64,000 bases of DNA from Salmonella enterica subsp. diarizonae (GTDB lineage: Bacteria; Pseudomonadota; Gammaproteobacteria; Enterobacterales; Enterobacteriaceae): assembly GCF_008692785.1 (NCBI RefSeq), contig NZ_VXJV01000009.1, positions 186,001-250,000 of the forward strand, read 5' to 3'. Below are positions 38,593-50,355 of the stretch, in pieces; the stretch's first letter is position 1; each line of letters starts with the position of its first letter. A program made the translations under genes and the position numbers. A model generated the notes under the pieces. It saw only the letters and a program-made list of their open reading frames with translations. It ran no database searches and was not told the origin of the DNA.

Positions 38593-40149
38593 ATGCTTAC
38601 ACGCGACTCCTCTTCCGGTCGGAAAATCCTGCTTACCTGTATCATTACGGGGATGGCGGCAGCATTACTTATTGGTAGCCTGCAATTTTTCCTGTCGTGG
38701 CATAAACGGGATGTTAAATACAATACGCTCCTTTCTGATGTACAACATTATCTTGTCAGCTATTTCGCCGACCTGAAAGCCACCACCGATATTCTTCAGC
38801 CGTTGACGATCAACACCTGTCAGCAGGTTGGCGCAGAACTCACCTCAAGAGCCGCTTTTAGCCTCAATGTGCGCGCCTTCTTATTGATTAAAGATAAAAA
38901 AGTCTTCTGTTCTTCCGCCACTGGCGTCATGAATATGCCGCTTCAGCAACTGGTACCGGAGATAGATATCCGTAAAAACGTTGATATGGCGATTCTGCCC
39001 GGCACGCCAATGATGCCCAACAAACCGGCAATGGTGATTTGGTATCGAAATCCATTATTAAATGACAGCGGCGTATTCACATCGCTGAATATTAACCTGA
39101 CGCCCTACTTACTCTATACCACGCGCCAGGACGATTTTAACGGCATCGCTCTGATTGTCGGCAATACCGTGCTGTCGACCTTTTCTTCGCGTCTGCTGAC
39201 CGTCGCGGAGCTGCCAGGCACGCCATCACGACAGGCAACCATCAGCGGCCTGCCGCTTAAAATACAGCTTTATGCCGATAGCTGGACCTACAATGATTTG
39301 TGGTATGCGTTGATGCTGGGCTGTATTAGCGGCATCGTGGCGGGGTTTATCTGTTACTTTATCTATGCCCTCCGGACGCGACCAGGCAAAGAGATTTTAA
39401 CGGCAATCAAACACGAGCAGTTTTATGTGGTTTATCAGCCCGTCGTCGATACTCGTACGCTGAGCGTCACCGGGCTTGAAGTCTTACTACGCTGGCGTCA
39501 CCCTACGGCAGGAGAGATTCCGCCGGATGCCTTTATCCACTATGCCGAAGCGCAGCAACTTATCGTACGGTTAACGCAGCATCTGTTCGAGCTGATCGCC
39601 CGCGACGCTCCCACGCTACAGAAGGTGATGCCCGTCGGCGCCAAATTTGGCATTAACATCGCGCCGGAACATCTGCACAGCGACAGTTTTAAAGAGGATA
39701 TGCACCGGCTCAGGGACGCCCTGCCCGCGCGCCATTTTCATATTGTGCTGGAAATCACTGAACGCGATATGCTTCAGCAGCATGAAGCGGCCAAGCTGTT
39801 CGAATGGCTGCATTCCGCCGGGTTTGAAATCGCCGTGGATGATTTCGGTACAGGCCATAGCGCCCTGATCTATCTGGAGCGATTTACGTTAGATTATCTG
39901 AAAATTGATCGCGGCTTTATCCAGGCGATCGGCACGGAAACCGTCACGTCGCCGGTTCTGGATACCGTGCTGACGCTCTCCAGGCGCCTGAATATGCTGA
40001 CGGTGGCCGAGGGCGTTGAAACGCCGGAGCAGGCCCGTTGGCTACGCGATCATGGTGTTAATTATTTGCAGGGGTACTGGATTAGCCGTCCTTTACCCCT
40101 TAAAGATTTCGTGCTGTGGATGTCGGCGCCTTCTGTGCCTGAATGGTAG
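38593..40149 (+). CDS. pdeN: Cyclic-di-GMP phosphodiesterase PdeN (Rtn)
   Basis: PdeN is an inner-membrane protein of 518 residues. A helix near 17-37 and another near 238-258 enclose a periplasmic CSS-motif domain (FCSSATG at about residue 99), whose disulfide state regulates such enzymes. The cytoplasmic EAL domain starts near residue 265. Its signature reads EVLLRWRHP instead of EALLR, a conservative change also seen in active enzymes. Metal-site residues are visible in DDFGTGHSAL and KIDRGFI. It is predicted to hydrolyse c-di-GMP to pGpG. Confidence 0.94.
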   Translation: MLTRDSSSGRKILLTCIITGMAAALLIGSLQFFLSWHKRDVKYNTLLSDVQHYLVSYFADLKATTDILQPLTINTCQQVGAELTSRAAFSLNVRAFLLIKDKKVFCSSATGVMNMPLQQLVPEIDIRKNVDMAILPGTPMMPNKPAMVIWYRNPLLNDSGVFTSLNINLTPYLLYTTRQDDFNGIALIVGNTVLSTFSSRLLTVAELPGTPSRQATISGLPLKIQLYADSWTYNDLWYALMLGCISGIVAGFICYFIYALRTRPGKEILTAIKHEQFYVVYQPVVDTRTLSVTGLEVLLRWRHPTAGEIPPDAFIHYAEAQQLIVRLTQHLFELIARDAPTLQKVMPVGAKFGINIAPEHLHSDSFKEDMHRLRDALPARHFHIVLEITERDMLQQHEAAKLFEWLHSAGFEIAVDDFGTGHSALIYLERFTLDYLKIDRGFIQAIGTETVTSPVLDTVLTLSRRLNMLTVAEGVETPEQARWLRDHGVNYLQGYWISRPLPLKDFVLWMSAPSVPEW

Positions 40150-40255
40150 TCCCCTTATGGTTTTAACGGATTCACATCAGACGCGACGTCACTTATTATT
40201 CAGCGAGACGCCTGTTGGCTTGCAACAGACGATACGATAAGGAAACCGCCTTCAG

Positions 40256-42067
40256 ATGATTGCGCGCGTAATGCTTCTGCTTGTCGCCCTGGTTAGCGCT
40301 GGTGCCCAGGCCCAAGCCCAGGCGATCAAAGAAAGCTACGCTTTTGCCGTACTCGGCGAACCTAAGTATGCTTTTAACTTTGATCACTTTGATTATGTGA
40401 ATCCTGCTGCGCCGAAAGGCGGTCAAATGACGCTTTCCGCTATTGGCACGTTCGATAATTTCAACCGCTACTCGCTGCGCGGCAATCCCGGCGTACGTAC
40501 CGAAGCCCTTTACGATACGCTTTTTACCACCTCGGATGATGAACCCGGAAGCTATTATCCACTGATTGCCGACCATGCCCGCTATGCCGCCGACTATTCC
40601 TGGGTGGAAATTACGATTAATCCCCGCGCCCGTTTTCACGATGGTACGCCCATTACCGCCCGCGATGTGGCCTTTACTTTTCATAAGTTTATGACCGAAG
40701 GTGTACCGCAGTTTCGTCTGGTCTATAAAGGCACTACCGTGAAGGCGATTGCGCCTTTAACCGTGCGAATTGAGCTGGCGAAGCCTGGTAAAGAAGACAT
40801 GCTTAGCCTGTTTTCATTACCGATCATGCCCGAAAAATTCTGGAAAAATCACAAACTCAGCGCTCCGCTTTCAACGCCTCCCTTAGCCAGCGGGCCATAC
40901 CGGATTACTCAGTGGAAAATGGGCCAGTACATTGTCTATTCACGCGTCAAAAACTACTGGGCGGCTAATCTGCCGGTCAATCGTGGACGTTTTAACCTCG
41001 ACACTATCCGCTACGATTACTACCTTGATGACAATGTCGCTTTCGAAGCGTTTAAAGCGGGCGCATTTGATCTACGGCTGGAAAACGATGCTAAAAACTG
41101 GGCGACGCGCTATATCGGTAAAAATTTCGATAATCATTACATCATTAAAGAAGAGCAGAAAAACGAGTCGGCGCAGGACACTCGCTGGCTGGCCTTTAAC
41201 ATTCAGCGCCCGGTATTTAAAGACCGACGGGTACGTGAAGCCGTCACCCTGGCCTTCGATTTTGAGTGGATGAATAAAGCGCTGTTCTATAATGCCTGGA
41301 GCCGAACCAACAGTTACTTCCAGAATACCGAATACGCCGCCAGAAATTACCCTGACGCCGACGAACTGGTATTACTCGCGCCGATGAAAAAAGATCTTCC
41401 TCCTGAAGTCTTCACTCAGATCTATCAGCCGCCGGTCTCTAACGGCGACGGCTACGATCGCGAAAATCTTCTTAAAGCTGACGCCTTGTTGACGCAGGCC
41501 GGATGGGTGATCAACGGACAGCAACGGGTCAATAGCGTCACCGGTAAGCCTCTGACGTTTGAACTTCTCCTTCCTGCCAGCAGTAATAGCCAGTGGGTTC
41601 TGCCCTTCCAGCATAATCTTCAGCGTCTGGGCATTACGATGACTATCCGTCAGGTTGATAATTCTCAACTCACCAATCGGATGCGTAGCCGCGACTATGA
41701 CATGATGCCGAGGCTATGGCGGGCGATGCCCTGGCCCAGTTCCGATCTACAAATCTCATGGGCGTCGGAATACATTAACTCCAGTTATAACGCTCCCGGC
41801 GTACAAAGCCCGGTGGTTGATAAACTGATCGCGCAAATTATCGCAGCGCAGGGTGATAAAGCGAAACTGGTGCCGCTGGGACGGGCGCTGGATCGCGTGC
41901 TGACCTGGAACTATTACATGCTGCCGATGTGGTATATGGCGCAAGACAGGCTCGCCTGGTGGGATAAATTCTCCCATCCGGCGATTCGCCCGGTATATAC
42001 CATCGGGTTAGATACCTGGTGGTATGATGTCAACAAAGCCGCCAAACTACCGGCAGCCAGGAGGTAG
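40256..42067 (+). CDS. yejA: Peptide ABC transporter substrate-binding protein YejA
   Basis: YejA is a periplasmic family 5 (OppA-like) solute-binding protein of 603 residues. It has a short Sec signal ending at GAQAQAQA before IKESYAF. It delivers peptides, including microcin C, to YejBEF. Domain marks are ITINPRARFHDGTPITARDVAFTFHK and the repeated aromatic residues of the C-terminal lobe. It begins the yejABEF operon, with yejB starting nine bases after it stops. Confidence 0.96.
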   Translation: MIARVMLLLVALVSAGAQAQAQAIKESYAFAVLGEPKYAFNFDHFDYVNPAAPKGGQMTLSAIGTFDNFNRYSLRGNPGVRTEALYDTLFTTSDDEPGSYYPLIADHARYAADYSWVEITINPRARFHDGTPITARDVAFTFHKFMTEGVPQFRLVYKGTTVKAIAPLTVRIELAKPGKEDMLSLFSLPIMPEKFWKNHKLSAPLSTPPLASGPYRITQWKMGQYIVYSRVKNYWAANLPVNRGRFNLDTIRYDYYLDDNVAFEAFKAGAFDLRLENDAKNWATRYIGKNFDNHYIIKEEQKNESAQDTRWLAFNIQRPVFKDRRVREAVTLAFDFEWMNKALFYNAWSRTNSYFQNTEYAARNYPDADELVLLAPMKKDLPPEVFTQIYQPPVSNGDGYDRENLLKADALLTQAGWVINGQQRVNSVTGKPLTFELLLPASSNSQWVLPFQHNLQRLGITMTIRQVDNSQLTNRMRSRDYDMMPRLWRAMPWPSSDLQISWASEYINSSYNAPGVQSPVVDKLIAQIIAAQGDKAKLVPLGRALDRVLTWNYYMLPMWYMAQDRLAWWDKFSHPAIRPVYTIGLDTWWYDVNKAAKLPAARR

Positions 42068-42076
42068 TAAGAATCA

Positions 42077-43171
42077 ATGGGCGCCTATCTTATCCGCCGT
42101 CTGTTACTGGTGATCCCCACGCTATGGGCCATTATTACCATTAACTTTTTTATCGTGCAGATCGCTCCCGGCGGCCCTGTCGATCAGGCAATTGCCGCGA
42201 TTGAGTTTGGTCAGGGCGGCGCGTTGCCCGGCGCCAGCGGCGAAGGCGTTCGCGCCAGTCATGCGCAAACCGGCGTCGGCAATATCAGCGACAGCCATTA
42301 CCGCGGTGGCCGGGGGCTCGATCCGGAGGTGATCGCGGAGATCACCCATCGCTACGGCTTCGACAAACCGCTGCATGAGCGTTATTTCAAGATGCTACGG
42401 GACTATCTCTCTTTTGACTTCGGCGACAGTCTGTTTCGCAGCGCATCCGTACTAACGCTGATCAAAGATAGTCTTCCCGTCTCCATTACCCTGGGATTAT
42501 GGAGCACGCTGATTATTTATCTGGTGTCTATCCCGCTGGGGATTCGCAAAGCCGTCCATAACGGCAGCCGCTTTGATGTGTGGAGCAGCGCGTTTATCAT
42601 TATCGGTTATGCGATCCCTGCCTTTCTGTTCGCTATTTTATTAATCGTCTTTTTTGCCGGCGGCAGCTACTACGATATCTTTCCGCTGCGTGGCCTGGTC
42701 TCCGCCAACTTTGACACGTTACCGTGGTACCAGAAAATCACCGATTATTTGTGGCATATTACGCTACCGGTGTTGGCGACCGTCATTGGCGGTTTTGCCG
42801 CCCTGACGATGCTGACGAAAAATTCGTTTCTCGACGAGGTACGTAAACAGTATGTCGTTACCGCTCGTGCTAAAGGCGTTAGTGAAAAAAACATTCTCTG
42901 GAAACACGTATTTCGTAACGCCATGCTGTTGGTCATCGCCGGTTTTCCCGCCACCTTTATCAGTATGTTTTTTACCGGATCGCTGCTGATTGAAGTCATG
43001 TTCTCGCTCAACGGCCTGGGACTGCTGGGTTACGAAGCCACCGTTTCGCGCGACTATCCGGTGATGTTCGGTACGCTTTATATCTTTACCCTGATTGGCT
43101 TATTACTGAATATCCTGAGCGATATCAGCTATACGCTGGTCGATCCACGCATTGATTTTGAGGGACGATAA
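42077..43171 (+). CDS. yejB: Peptide ABC transporter permease YejB
   Basis: YejB is an inner-membrane DppB-type permease of 364 residues with six predicted helices. The EAA loop is seen in [26 protein letters not shown] long periplasmic stretch after helix 1 ([18 protein letters not shown]) is typical of YejB. Its stop overlaps the yejE start by one base (TAATG). Confidence 0.96.
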   Translation: MGAYLIRRLLLVIPTLWAIITINFFIVQIAPGGPVDQAIAAIEFGQGGALPGASGEGVRASHAQTGVGNISDSHYRGGRGLDPEVIAEITHRYGFDKPLHERYFKMLRDYLSFDFGDSLFRSASVLTLIKDSLPVSITLGLWSTLIIYLVSIPLGIRKAVHNGSRFDVWSSAFIIIGYAIPAFLFAILLIVFFAGGSYYDIFPLRGLVSANFDTLPWYQKITDYLWHITLPVLATVIGGFAALTMLTKNSFLDEVRKQYVVTARAKGVSEKNILWKHVFRNAMLLVIAGFPATFISMFFTGSLLIEVMFSLNGLGLLGYEATVSRDYPVMFGTLYIFTLIGLLLNILSDISYTLVDPRIDFEGR

Positions 43172-44196
43172 TGCCGCGATTAAGCCCGGTCAATCAGGCG
43201 CGCTGGGCGCGTTTCCGCCATAATCGCCGGGGCTACTGGTCGCTATGGATTTTTTTGGTCGTATTCAGCCTGAGCTTATGCGCGGAACTGATTGCTAACG
43301 ATAAACCATTGCTGGTGCGCTATGAAGGCCAGTGGTATTTTCCGCTGGTGAAAAATTACAGCGAGCGCGATTTCGGCGGCCCGCTGGCGACAACAGCGGA
43401 TTATCAAGACCCCTGGCTACAACGGCAGCTTGAGAATAGGGGCTGGGTGTTGTGGGCGCCCGTACGTTTTGGCGCCAATACCATTAACTTTGCCACTACA
43501 CAACCTTTCCCCTCCCCGCCTTCGGCGAAAAACTGGCTGGGCACCGATGCGAATGGCGGCGACGTTTTCGCCCGCATCCTGTACGGCACCCGCATTTCTA
43601 TTTTATTCGGCCTGATGTTAACGATTTGCTCCAGCGTCATGGGCGTACTGGCGGGCGCGTTACAGGGCTATTATGGCGGCAAAGTCGATTTATGGGGACA
43701 ACGTCTCATTGAAGTCTGGTCGGGGATGCCGACCCTGTTTCTGATCATTTTACTTTCCAGCGTGGTGCAGCCTAACTTCTGGTGGCTGCTGGCTATAACC
43801 GTGCTGTTTGGCTGGATGAGTCTGGTGGGCGTCGTGCGCGCCGAGTTTTTACGGACCCGCAATTTTGACTATATCCGCGCCGCGCAGGCGCTTGGCGTCA
43901 GCGATCGTGACATTATCCTGCGTCATATGTTGCCTAATGCGATGGTCGCTACCCTGACATTTTTACCGTTCATTTTATGTAGTTCCATCACTACGCTGAC
44001 GTCGCTGGATTTTCTGGGATTCGGTCTGCCGCTTGGCTCTCCTTCTCTCGGCGAACTTCTCTTACAGGGGAAAAACAACTTACAGGCACCCTGGCTGGGG
44101 ATCGCCGCCTTTCTGTCTGTCGCCATTCTGTTATCGCTGCTGATTTTTATTGGCGAAGCGGTACGCGACGCCTTTGATCCTGCCAGGGCGGTATAA
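43171..44196 (+). CDS. yejE: Peptide ABC transporter permease YejE
   Basis: YejE is the second permease, of 341 residues and DppC type with about six helices. Its EAA loop reads LRTRNFDYIRAAQALGVSDRDIILRHMLPN. It pairs with YejB to form the membrane channel fed by YejA and driven by YejF. The gene starts inside the yejB stop and is followed one base later by yejF. Confidence 0.96.
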   Translation: MPRLSPVNQARWARFRHNRRGYWSLWIFLVVFSLSLCAELIANDKPLLVRYEGQWYFPLVKNYSERDFGGPLATTADYQDPWLQRQLENRGWVLWAPVRFGANTINFATTQPFPSPPSAKNWLGTDANGGDVFARILYGTRISILFGLMLTICSSVMGVLAGALQGYYGGKVDLWGQRLIEVWSGMPTLFLIILLSSVVQPNFWWLLAITVLFGWMSLVGVVRAEFLRTRNFDYIRAAQALGVSDRDIILRHMLPNAMVATLTFLPFILCSSITTLTSLDFLGFGLPLGSPSLGELLLQGKNNLQAPWLGIAAFLSVAILLSLLIFIGEAVRDAFDPARAV

Positions 44197-44197
44197 G

Positions 44198-45787
44198 ATG
44201 ACATCTCCATTGCTTGCAATTGAAAATTTATCGGTAGGTTTCCGTCAGCAACAGAACGTGCGTCCTGTCGTTAACGCCATCTCGTTACAGGTGAACGCCG
44301 GGGAAACGCTAGCGCTGGTCGGCGAGTCCGGGTCAGGAAAAAGCGTGACGGCGCTTTCCATTCTGCGTCTTTTGCCTACCCCTCCCGTCGTCTACCTCTC
44401 CGGCGATATTCGTTTTCACGGCGAATCATTGCTTCATGCCAGCGAGCAGACGCTACGCGGCGTGCGCGGCAATAGAATCGCCATGATTTTTCAGGAACCG
44501 ATGGTTTCACTTAACCCGCTGCATACGCTGGAAAAACAGCTCTATGAAGTACTGTCGCTCCATCGGGGAATGCGTCGGGAGGCGGCAAGGGCTGAGATTA
44601 TCAATTGTCTCGATCGGGTCGGCATCCGCCAGGCGACTCAGCGTCTGCGCGATTATCCTCATCAGCTTTCCGGCGGCGAGCGCCAGCGCGTCATGATCGC
44701 CATGGCGCTGTTAACACGGCCGGAATTACTTATCGCCGATGAGCCGACCACCGCCCTCGACGTCTCCGTACAGGCGCAGATTTTACACCTGCTGCGGGAA
44801 CTCCAGCGCGAGCTCAATATGGGATTGCTGTTTATCACCCATAATCTCAGCATTGTAAAAAAACTGGCGGATTCGGTGGCGGTAATGCAATACGGCAATT
44901 GCGTAGAGTACCAACGCGCCGACACGCTGTTATCCGCGCCGACTCATCCGTACACGCAAAAACTACTCAACAGCGAACCCGCAGGCGATCCGGTCCCTCT
45001 CCCCGCCGGGCAGGCGCCATTGCTGGAAGTGGACAGGCTGCGTGTCGCCTTCCCGATCCGCAAAGGCATTCTGAAGCGCGTCGTGGATCATAATGTGGTG
45101 GTTAACAATATCAGTTTCACCCTGCATCCAGGCGAAACGCTGGGTCTGGTCGGCGAGTCAGGGTCGGGGAAAAGTACCACCGGTCTGGCGCTGTTACGGC
45201 TTATCCACTCCGAAGGCCGCATCGTATTTGACGGTCAATCGCTGGATACGTTAAACCGCCGCCAGCTTTTACCTGTTCGCCACCGTATCCAGGTCGTATT
45301 TCAGGACCCGAATTCATCGCTAAACCCGCGTTTAAACGTCTTGCAAATTATCGAAGAAGGCTTGCGCGTCCACCAGCCCACGCTTTCAGGCGCGCAGCGC
45401 GAACAGCAGGTGGAAGCGGTCATGATGGAAGTCGGCCTGGACCCGGAAACGCGGCATCGTTATCCCGCTGAGTTTTCCGGCGGCCAGCGTCAACGTATCG
45501 CCGTCGCCAGGGCGCTGATTTTAAAACCGTCGCTTATCATTCTGGATGAACCGACCTCATCGCTGGATAAAACCGTTCAGGCGCAGATTCTTGCTCTCCT
45601 GAAATCGCTACAGCAAAAGCATCGTCTGGCCTATATCTTCATTAGCCACGATCTGCAGGTAGTCCGCGCGCTGTGTCATCAGGTTATCGTGCTGCGGCAG
45701 GGGGAAGTCGTTGAACAGGGGCAATGCGAGCGCGTGTTTACCGCACCGCAACAGGCGTATACGCGTCAGCTACTCGCGTTAAGCTGA
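44198..45787 (+). CDS. yejF: Peptide ABC transporter ATPase YejF
   Basis: YejF fuses two OppD/OppF-type ATPases in 529 residues. The N half has Walker A GESGSGKS, signature LSGGERQRV and Walker B LLIADEPTTALD. The C half has GESGSGKST, FSGGQRQRI and LIILDEPTSSLD. Both halves look active. The start MTSPLLAIENLSVGF was chosen over an ATG inside yejE. It completes the yejABEF transporter, which imports peptides including microcin C and is linked to peptide resistance in Salmonella. Confidence 0.97.
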   Translation: MTSPLLAIENLSVGFRQQQNVRPVVNAISLQVNAGETLALVGESGSGKSVTALSILRLLPTPPVVYLSGDIRFHGESLLHASEQTLRGVRGNRIAMIFQEPMVSLNPLHTLEKQLYEVLSLHRGMRREAARAEIINCLDRVGIRQATQRLRDYPHQLSGGERQRVMIAMALLTRPELLIADEPTTALDVSVQAQILHLLRELQRELNMGLLFITHNLSIVKKLADSVAVMQYGNCVEYQRADTLLSAPTHPYTQKLLNSEPAGDPVPLPAGQAPLLEVDRLRVAFPIRKGILKRVVDHNVVVNNISFTLHPGETLGLVGESGSGKSTTGLALLRLIHSEGRIVFDGQSLDTLNRRQLLPVRHRIQVVFQDPNSSLNPRLNVLQIIEEGLRVHQPTLSGAQREQQVEAVMMEVGLDPETRHRYPAEFSGGQRQRIAVARALILKPSLIILDEPTSSLDKTVQAQILALLKSLQQKHRLAYIFISHDLQVVRALCHQVIVLRQGEVVEQGQCERVFTAPQQAYTRQLLALS

Positions 45788-45790
45788 CGC

Positions 45791-46135
45791 TTAAAAAGGA
45801 TTATGGTTAGAAAAAGGTTCCGCTATCGCCACGCCGAAATTTTTCAACCGGCAGGTGGCGGCGAACTCATCCTGACGATTAACGAACAGGCATGGTTCCC
45901 CTTCGCACTCCAGCACGGAGCAAGGGACTTCAATATCGCTTAGCGCCTGGCTGAGCTTATGCATCACCGACCACGCGCTATCGCCTGCCGGACTCAACAG
46001 TTTAAGCGCCACCAGACTATTCTCGGTGCTCTGCCCGTTTTGCGGAATCGGTTCAACCTTTGACCCCGCGAAACCCGCCGACCAGCGATAGTTTTGCGGC
46101 AGGCGATGAACAATTGAGAGCTGTAATGTATTCAC
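45791..46135 (-). CDS. yejG: YejG, conserved protein of unknown function
   Basis: YejG is a soluble protein of 114 residues found across enterobacteria. A GTG start ([18 protein letters not shown]) was chosen because it gives the E. coli length and has GGGGAAAG upstream. The ATG seven codons earlier lacks similarity. No catalytic motif is seen. It ends three bases from yejF on the opposite strand. Confidence 0.88.
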   Translation of the reverse strand: MNTLQLSIVHRLPQNYRWSAGFAGSKVEPIPQNGQSTENSLVALKLLSPAGDSAWSVMHKLSQALSDIEVPCSVLECEGEPCLFVNRQDEFAATCRLKNFGVAIAEPFSNHNPF

Positions 46136-46529
46136 TTTCTTTCCCCGGAAGCACAATTACTTCACAATTTATTTACATCAATATTAACACATCATTGACA
46201 ATCCGTCCTTAAACAGATTGCTAACGCCCGTATCTCCGTCAGTGGCTCTACAGCAAGCGGGTGTTAAAATATTTTTACCGGCGCGGAGATAACGGCGGGC
46301 TATATGTACCCGTTTCTGCGATCTAACTCAACCTTTTTAACTACAATGATGTGACTTTTTACATAAATGGATTTTACATAAAATAAACATAAAGAAGGGA
46401 AATGATGAATTGGTAATTGATATACATCAACTACGGAAGCCGTTTGGCTTTGCCATCGTGTAGCTGATAGCGTCCCTCAACGCTTCCTGCGCGTTCTTCG
46501 CCAGTCATTTGAGGGACACACCACGCCGG
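46136..46529. other. yejG-bcr intergenic region
   Basis: This gap of about 390 bases holds the yejG promoter and an inverted repeat GTCCCTCAA / TTGAGGGAC at 46472-46517, 13 bases past the bcr stop. The hairpin has no T-run on the bcr transcript side. No gene is supported here. Confidence 0.5.
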
Positions 46530-47720
46530 TCACCGTTTTTTGGGACGGCTGGCGTAGAGATAAAACAGAATGGAACAGGCGGCGCAAAGCGCAATCGACC
46601 AGATCATCGGCCACGCGCTGGTAAAGGTAGCCAGTGACAGCAACGCGCCGACGATGGCGCCAATACCAAAACGGAAGGTGCCCGCCAACGAAGATGCCGT
46701 TCCGGCCATATGCGGAAACTCATCCAAAATGACCGCCATCGCATTGGACGAAACCATCGACACACAGCCGACAAACGCCGCAACGCCGACCACCAGCGCC
46801 CAGAATCCAATGCCCATCAGCGCGCTGAAAACCATCCACGCCGCCATCGCAAACTGAATCCATAGCCCGGCCCGAAACATGTTTAACGCCCCTACTCGTC
46901 TGACAAAACGGCTGTTGATAATCGTCATCACAAACAGGAATACGATGTTCAATGCGAAGTAGTAGCCGAAATCCTGCGGCGGAACATGATTAATTTCGAT
47001 ATAGACAAATGGCCCTGCGCTCAAAAAAGAGAACATACCGGCAAAACTAAACCCGCTCGCCAGCATATAACTCAGTACGCGTTTGTGGCGAAACAATGCA
47101 GCAAAGTTACCTATTGTGGTACGAATATGAAAAGGCTGACGCCGCTCAACGGGAAGCGTCTCTTTAATCAGAGCAAAGATCATGACTGACGCCAGAATCG
47201 CCGCGATGGCCAGTATCCAGAAGATATAGTGCCAGCTTAACCATACCAACACCCAGCCGCCGACAATGGGCGCCATTAACGGCGCTATCGTAGTGACCAG
47301 CATGACAAACGACATCATGCGCGAAAACTCTTCCTTTGGATAAATGTCCCGCATCAGCGCATTGATGACGACGCTTGCCGCCGCTGCCGCCAAACCGTGA
47401 AAGAAACGCATCACGATCAGCTGATCGATAGTCTGCGCCAACGCACAGGCGACCGCCGCAGCGGCAAATACCAGCGTCCCGCCCAGGATAACCGGCTTAC
47501 GCCCGAGGCTATCCGCCATCGGACCATAGATAAGCTGACCCAGCGCAAACCCCAAAATATAGGTGCTGAGCGTCATCTGCGCGCTACCGGCAGGCACGCC
47601 GAATTGTGCAGAAATCACCGGCAGCGCTGGAAGATACATATCGATCGACAGCGGCATTAACATGGCCAAAAGGCCAAGGATAAAGACAATGGCAAAGGAA
47701 GAGTGCTGCCGGGTAGTCAC
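46530..47720 (-). CDS. bcr: Bicyclomycin resistance / multidrug efflux protein Bcr
   Basis: Bcr is a 12-helix major facilitator pump (DHA1 family) of 396 residues that exports bicyclomycin, sulfonamides and cysteine-related compounds. The family motif A is [14 protein letters not shown]. Motif C resembles [10 protein letters not shown]. The N-terminus [20 protein letters not shown] matches E. coli Bcr. It begins 27 bases after the rsuA stop on the same strand, suggesting one transcript. Confidence 0.97.
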   Translation of the reverse strand: MTTRQHSSFAIVFILGLLAMLMPLSIDMYLPALPVISAQFGVPAGSAQMTLSTYILGFALGQLIYGPMADSLGRKPVILGGTLVFAAAAVACALAQTIDQLIVMRFFHGLAAAAASVVINALMRDIYPKEEFSRMMSFVMLVTTIAPLMAPIVGGWVLVWLSWHYIFWILAIAAILASVMIFALIKETLPVERRQPFHIRTTIGNFAALFRHKRVLSYMLASGFSFAGMFSFLSAGPFVYIEINHVPPQDFGYYFALNIVFLFVMTIINSRFVRRVGALNMFRAGLWIQFAMAAWMVFSALMGIGFWALVVGVAAFVGCVSMVSSNAMAVILDEFPHMAGTASSLAGTFRFGIGAIVGALLSLATFTSAWPMIWSIALCAACSILFYLYASRPKKR

Positions 47721-47747
47721 ATCGAACTCCTGAATTTAACGAGATAG

Positions 47748-48443
47748 TTAGCCGACGCTGGCGATTTCTTCTTCAGTCAACGGGCGATACTCGCCGGGAG
47801 CCAGATTCTCATCCAGCGTAATGGCGCCAATCCGTTCGCGGTGCAGTTCCACAACGTGATTGCCTACCGCGGCAAACATCCGCTTCACCTGATGATAACG
47901 GCCTTCGCTGATGGTCAGACGGACCTGCACAGGCGTTACCACCTCCAGCGTAGCGGGTTTAGTAAGATCTTTTTCATTATGCAACTGCACGCCTTTCGCA
48001 AATTGCGCCGCCGTATCGTCTGCCACCGGAGTCTCCAGGGTCACCAGATAGGTTTTTTCACAATGATGGCGCGGCGACGTAATGCGGTGCGACCACTGAC
48101 CGTCATCTGTCATTAACACCAGACCGGTAGTATCGATATCCAGACGTCCTGCGGCATGCAGCTTATACGCCACCGGCTCATCCAGGAAATACAGCACCGT
48201 TGGATGATCGGGATCGTCGGTTGAACAAACGTATCCCTGCGGCTTGTTAAGCATAAAATAGCGTGGCCCGTGTTGCTGCGCTAAGGGATTACCGTCATAC
48301 GCAACCGCATGTTCCGGGAGCAGTTTGAAGGCCGCATTTTTAATGATGTCGCCATCGACGGTAACGCGGTTACCACGAATTTCACGCCCGGCAATAGCGC
48401 GGCTGACGCCAAGCTGCTGAGCGATAAATTTATCAAGTCGCAT
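47748..48443 (-). CDS. rsuA: 16S rRNA pseudouridine(516) synthase RsuA
   Basis: RsuA converts U516 of 16S rRNA to pseudouridine. It has 231 residues. An S4 RNA-binding domain at the N-terminus ([20 protein letters not shown]) is followed by a catalytic domain with [14 protein letters not shown], which holds the active-site Asp. The motif [16 protein letters not shown] completes the RsuA/RluB family pattern. It is upstream of bcr. Confidence 0.97.
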   Translation of the reverse strand: MRLDKFIAQQLGVSRAIAGREIRGNRVTVDGDIIKNAAFKLLPEHAVAYDGNPLAQQHGPRYFMLNKPQGYVCSTDDPDHPTVLYFLDEPVAYKLHAAGRLDIDTTGLVLMTDDGQWSHRITSPRHHCEKTYLVTLETPVADDTAAQFAKGVQLHNEKDLTKPATLEVVTPVQVRLTISEGRYHQVKRMFAAVGNHVVELHRERIGAITLDENLAPGEYRPLTEEEIASVG

Positions 48444-48594
48444 GTATGTGATTTAGCCTGTAAGAATACGGAAATCGGGCATTCTACCCGAAAAAAGGAA
48501 ATTGCTATCCGCTCAGTATAGCGGGCTAACTATATCCCTCAAGGGAAATGATTCATGGCATACTATTCCCGGAACCGTTTAATGTAGTGAGACC

Positions 48595-50355
48595 ATGATT
48601 TTTACACTCCGCCCCTACCAGCAAGAAGCCGTAGACGCCACGCTCAGCCACTTTCGCCGCCACCGTACCCCTGCCGTGATTGTTCTGCCGACCGGCGCAG
48701 GTAAAAGCCTGGTGATCGCCGAACTGGCTCGCGTCGCCCGCGGACGGGTACTGGTGTTGGCGCATGTGAAGGAGCTGGTCGCGCAGAACCACGCCAAATA
48801 TTGCGCTCTGGGGCTGGAAGCGGATATTTTCGCCGCCGGCCTCAAACGTAAAGAAAGTCAAGGTAAGGTCGTGTTCGGCAGCGTACAGTCGGTGGCGCGT
48901 AATCTTGACGCCTTCCAGGAGGAGTTTTCGCTGTTGATTGTCGATGAATGCCACCGCATCGGCGACGCTGAAGATAGTCAGTATCAGCAAATCCTCACTC
49001 ACCTGAGTAAAGTTAATCCTCACTTACGTCTGCTTGGGCTAACCGCCACGCCTTTCCGCCTCGGAAAAGGCTGGATTTATCAATTTCATTATCACGGTAT
49101 GGTGCGCGGCAACGAGAACGCTCTGTTTCGCGACTGTATTTATGAACTGCCGCTGCGCTATATGATTAAACACGGCTATCTGACGCCGCCGGAGCGTCTT
49201 GATATGCCGGTCGTACAATATGATTTCAGCCGCCTGCAGGCCCAAAGCAATGGGCTGTTCAGCGAAGCCGACCTGAACCGCGAGCTGAAAAAGCAGCAAC
49301 GGATTACGCCGCACATCATCAGCCAGATTATGGAATTTGCGCAGACGCGCAAAGGCGTGATGATTTTCGCCGCCACGGTCGAACATGCGAAAGAGATTGT
49401 CGGCCTGCTTGCGGCGGACGACGCGGCGTTGATTACCGGCGATACGCCAGGGCCCGAGCGCGACGCGCTGATTGATGATTTCAAGGCGCAGCGTTTTCGC
49501 TATCTGGTTAACGTCTCGGTGCTGACCACCGGCTTTGACGCCCCGCACGTTGATCTCATCGCGATTCTGCGCCCCACCGAGTCAGTTAGTCTTTACCAAC
49601 AAATTGTCGGGCGTGGTCTGCGCCTTGCGCCGGGAAAGACCGATTGCCTGATTCTTGATTACGCTGGTAACCCGCACGACCTGTATGCTCCGGAGGTCGG
49701 CAGCCCGAAAGGAAAAAGCGATAACGTCCCTGTCCAGGTATTTTGCCCGGCCTGCGGCTTTGCCAACACCTTCTGGGGGAAAACCACTACCGACGGTACG
49801 CTGATTGAACACTTTGGCCGTCGCTGCCAGGGCTGGTTTGACGATGACGACGGCCATCGCGAGCAGTGCGATTTTCGCTTCCGCTTTAAAAACTGCCCAC
49901 AGTGTAATGCCGAAAACGATATTGCCGCCCGACGCTGCCGGGAATGTGACGCCATTCTGGTCGATCCGGACGATATGTTAAAAGCGGCGCTCAGGCTCAA
50001 GGATGCGTTAGTCCTGCGCTGTAGCGGAATGACAATGCAGCATGGGCAGGATGAGAAAGGCGAATGGCTGAAAATCACTTACTATGACGAGGACGGCGCG
50101 GATGTCAGTGAGCGCTTCCGCTTACACACGCCCGCCCAGCGTACCGCTTTCGAACAGCTATTTATTCGCCCGCATACCCGCACGCCCGGCGTTCCTTTAC
50201 GCTGGATCACGGCGGCGGATATTGTCGCACAGCAGGCGCTGTTGCGGCATCCCGATTTTGTGGTCGCGCGGATGAAAGGCCAGTACTGGCAGGTGCGTGA
50301 AAAAGTGTTCGACTATGAAGGCCGCTTCCGCCGGGCGCACGAATTACGTGGTTAA
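48595..50355 (+). CDS. radD: DNA repair helicase-like protein RadD (YejH)
   Basis: RadD is a superfamily 2 ATPase of 586 residues involved in double-strand break repair with RecA. The Walker A motif is PTGAGKS, the DEAD-type box is VDECHR, and motif III is LTATPFR. The helicase C domain has QIVGRGLR. Zinc-binding cysteines follow in CPACGF, CPQC and CRECD. The start follows directly on divergence from rsuA. Confidence 0.96.
   Translation: MIFTLRPYQQEAVDATLSHFRRHRTPAVIVLPTGAGKSLVIAELARVARGRVLVLAHVKELVAQNHAKYCALGLEADIFAAGLKRKESQGKVVFGSVQSVARNLDAFQEEFSLLIVDECHRIGDAEDSQYQQILTHLSKVNPHLRLLGLTATPFRLGKGWIYQFHYHGMVRGNENALFRDCIYELPLRYMIKHGYLTPPERLDMPVVQYDFSRLQAQSNGLFSEADLNRELKKQQRITPHIISQIMEFAQTRKGVMIFAATVEHAKEIVGLLAADDAALITGDTPGPERDALIDDFKAQRFRYLVNVSVLTTGFDAPHVDLIAILRPTESVSLYQQIVGRGLRLAPGKTDCLILDYAGNPHDLYAPEVGSPKGKSDNVPVQVFCPACGFANTFWGKTTTDGTLIEHFGRRCQGWFDDDDGHREQCDFRFRFKNCPQCNAENDIAARRCRECDAILVDPDDMLKAALRLKDALVLRCSGMTMQHGQDEKGEWLKITYYDEDGADVSERFRLHTPAQRTAFEQLFIRPHTRTPGVPLRWITAADIVAQQALLRHPDFVVARMKGQYWQVREKVFDYEGRFRRAHELRG

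Noticed and set aside
40196..40684. 162-codon minus-strand frame at the yejA start
   Set aside because: It overlaps the yejA signal peptide and mature coding region on the other strand and has no similarity.
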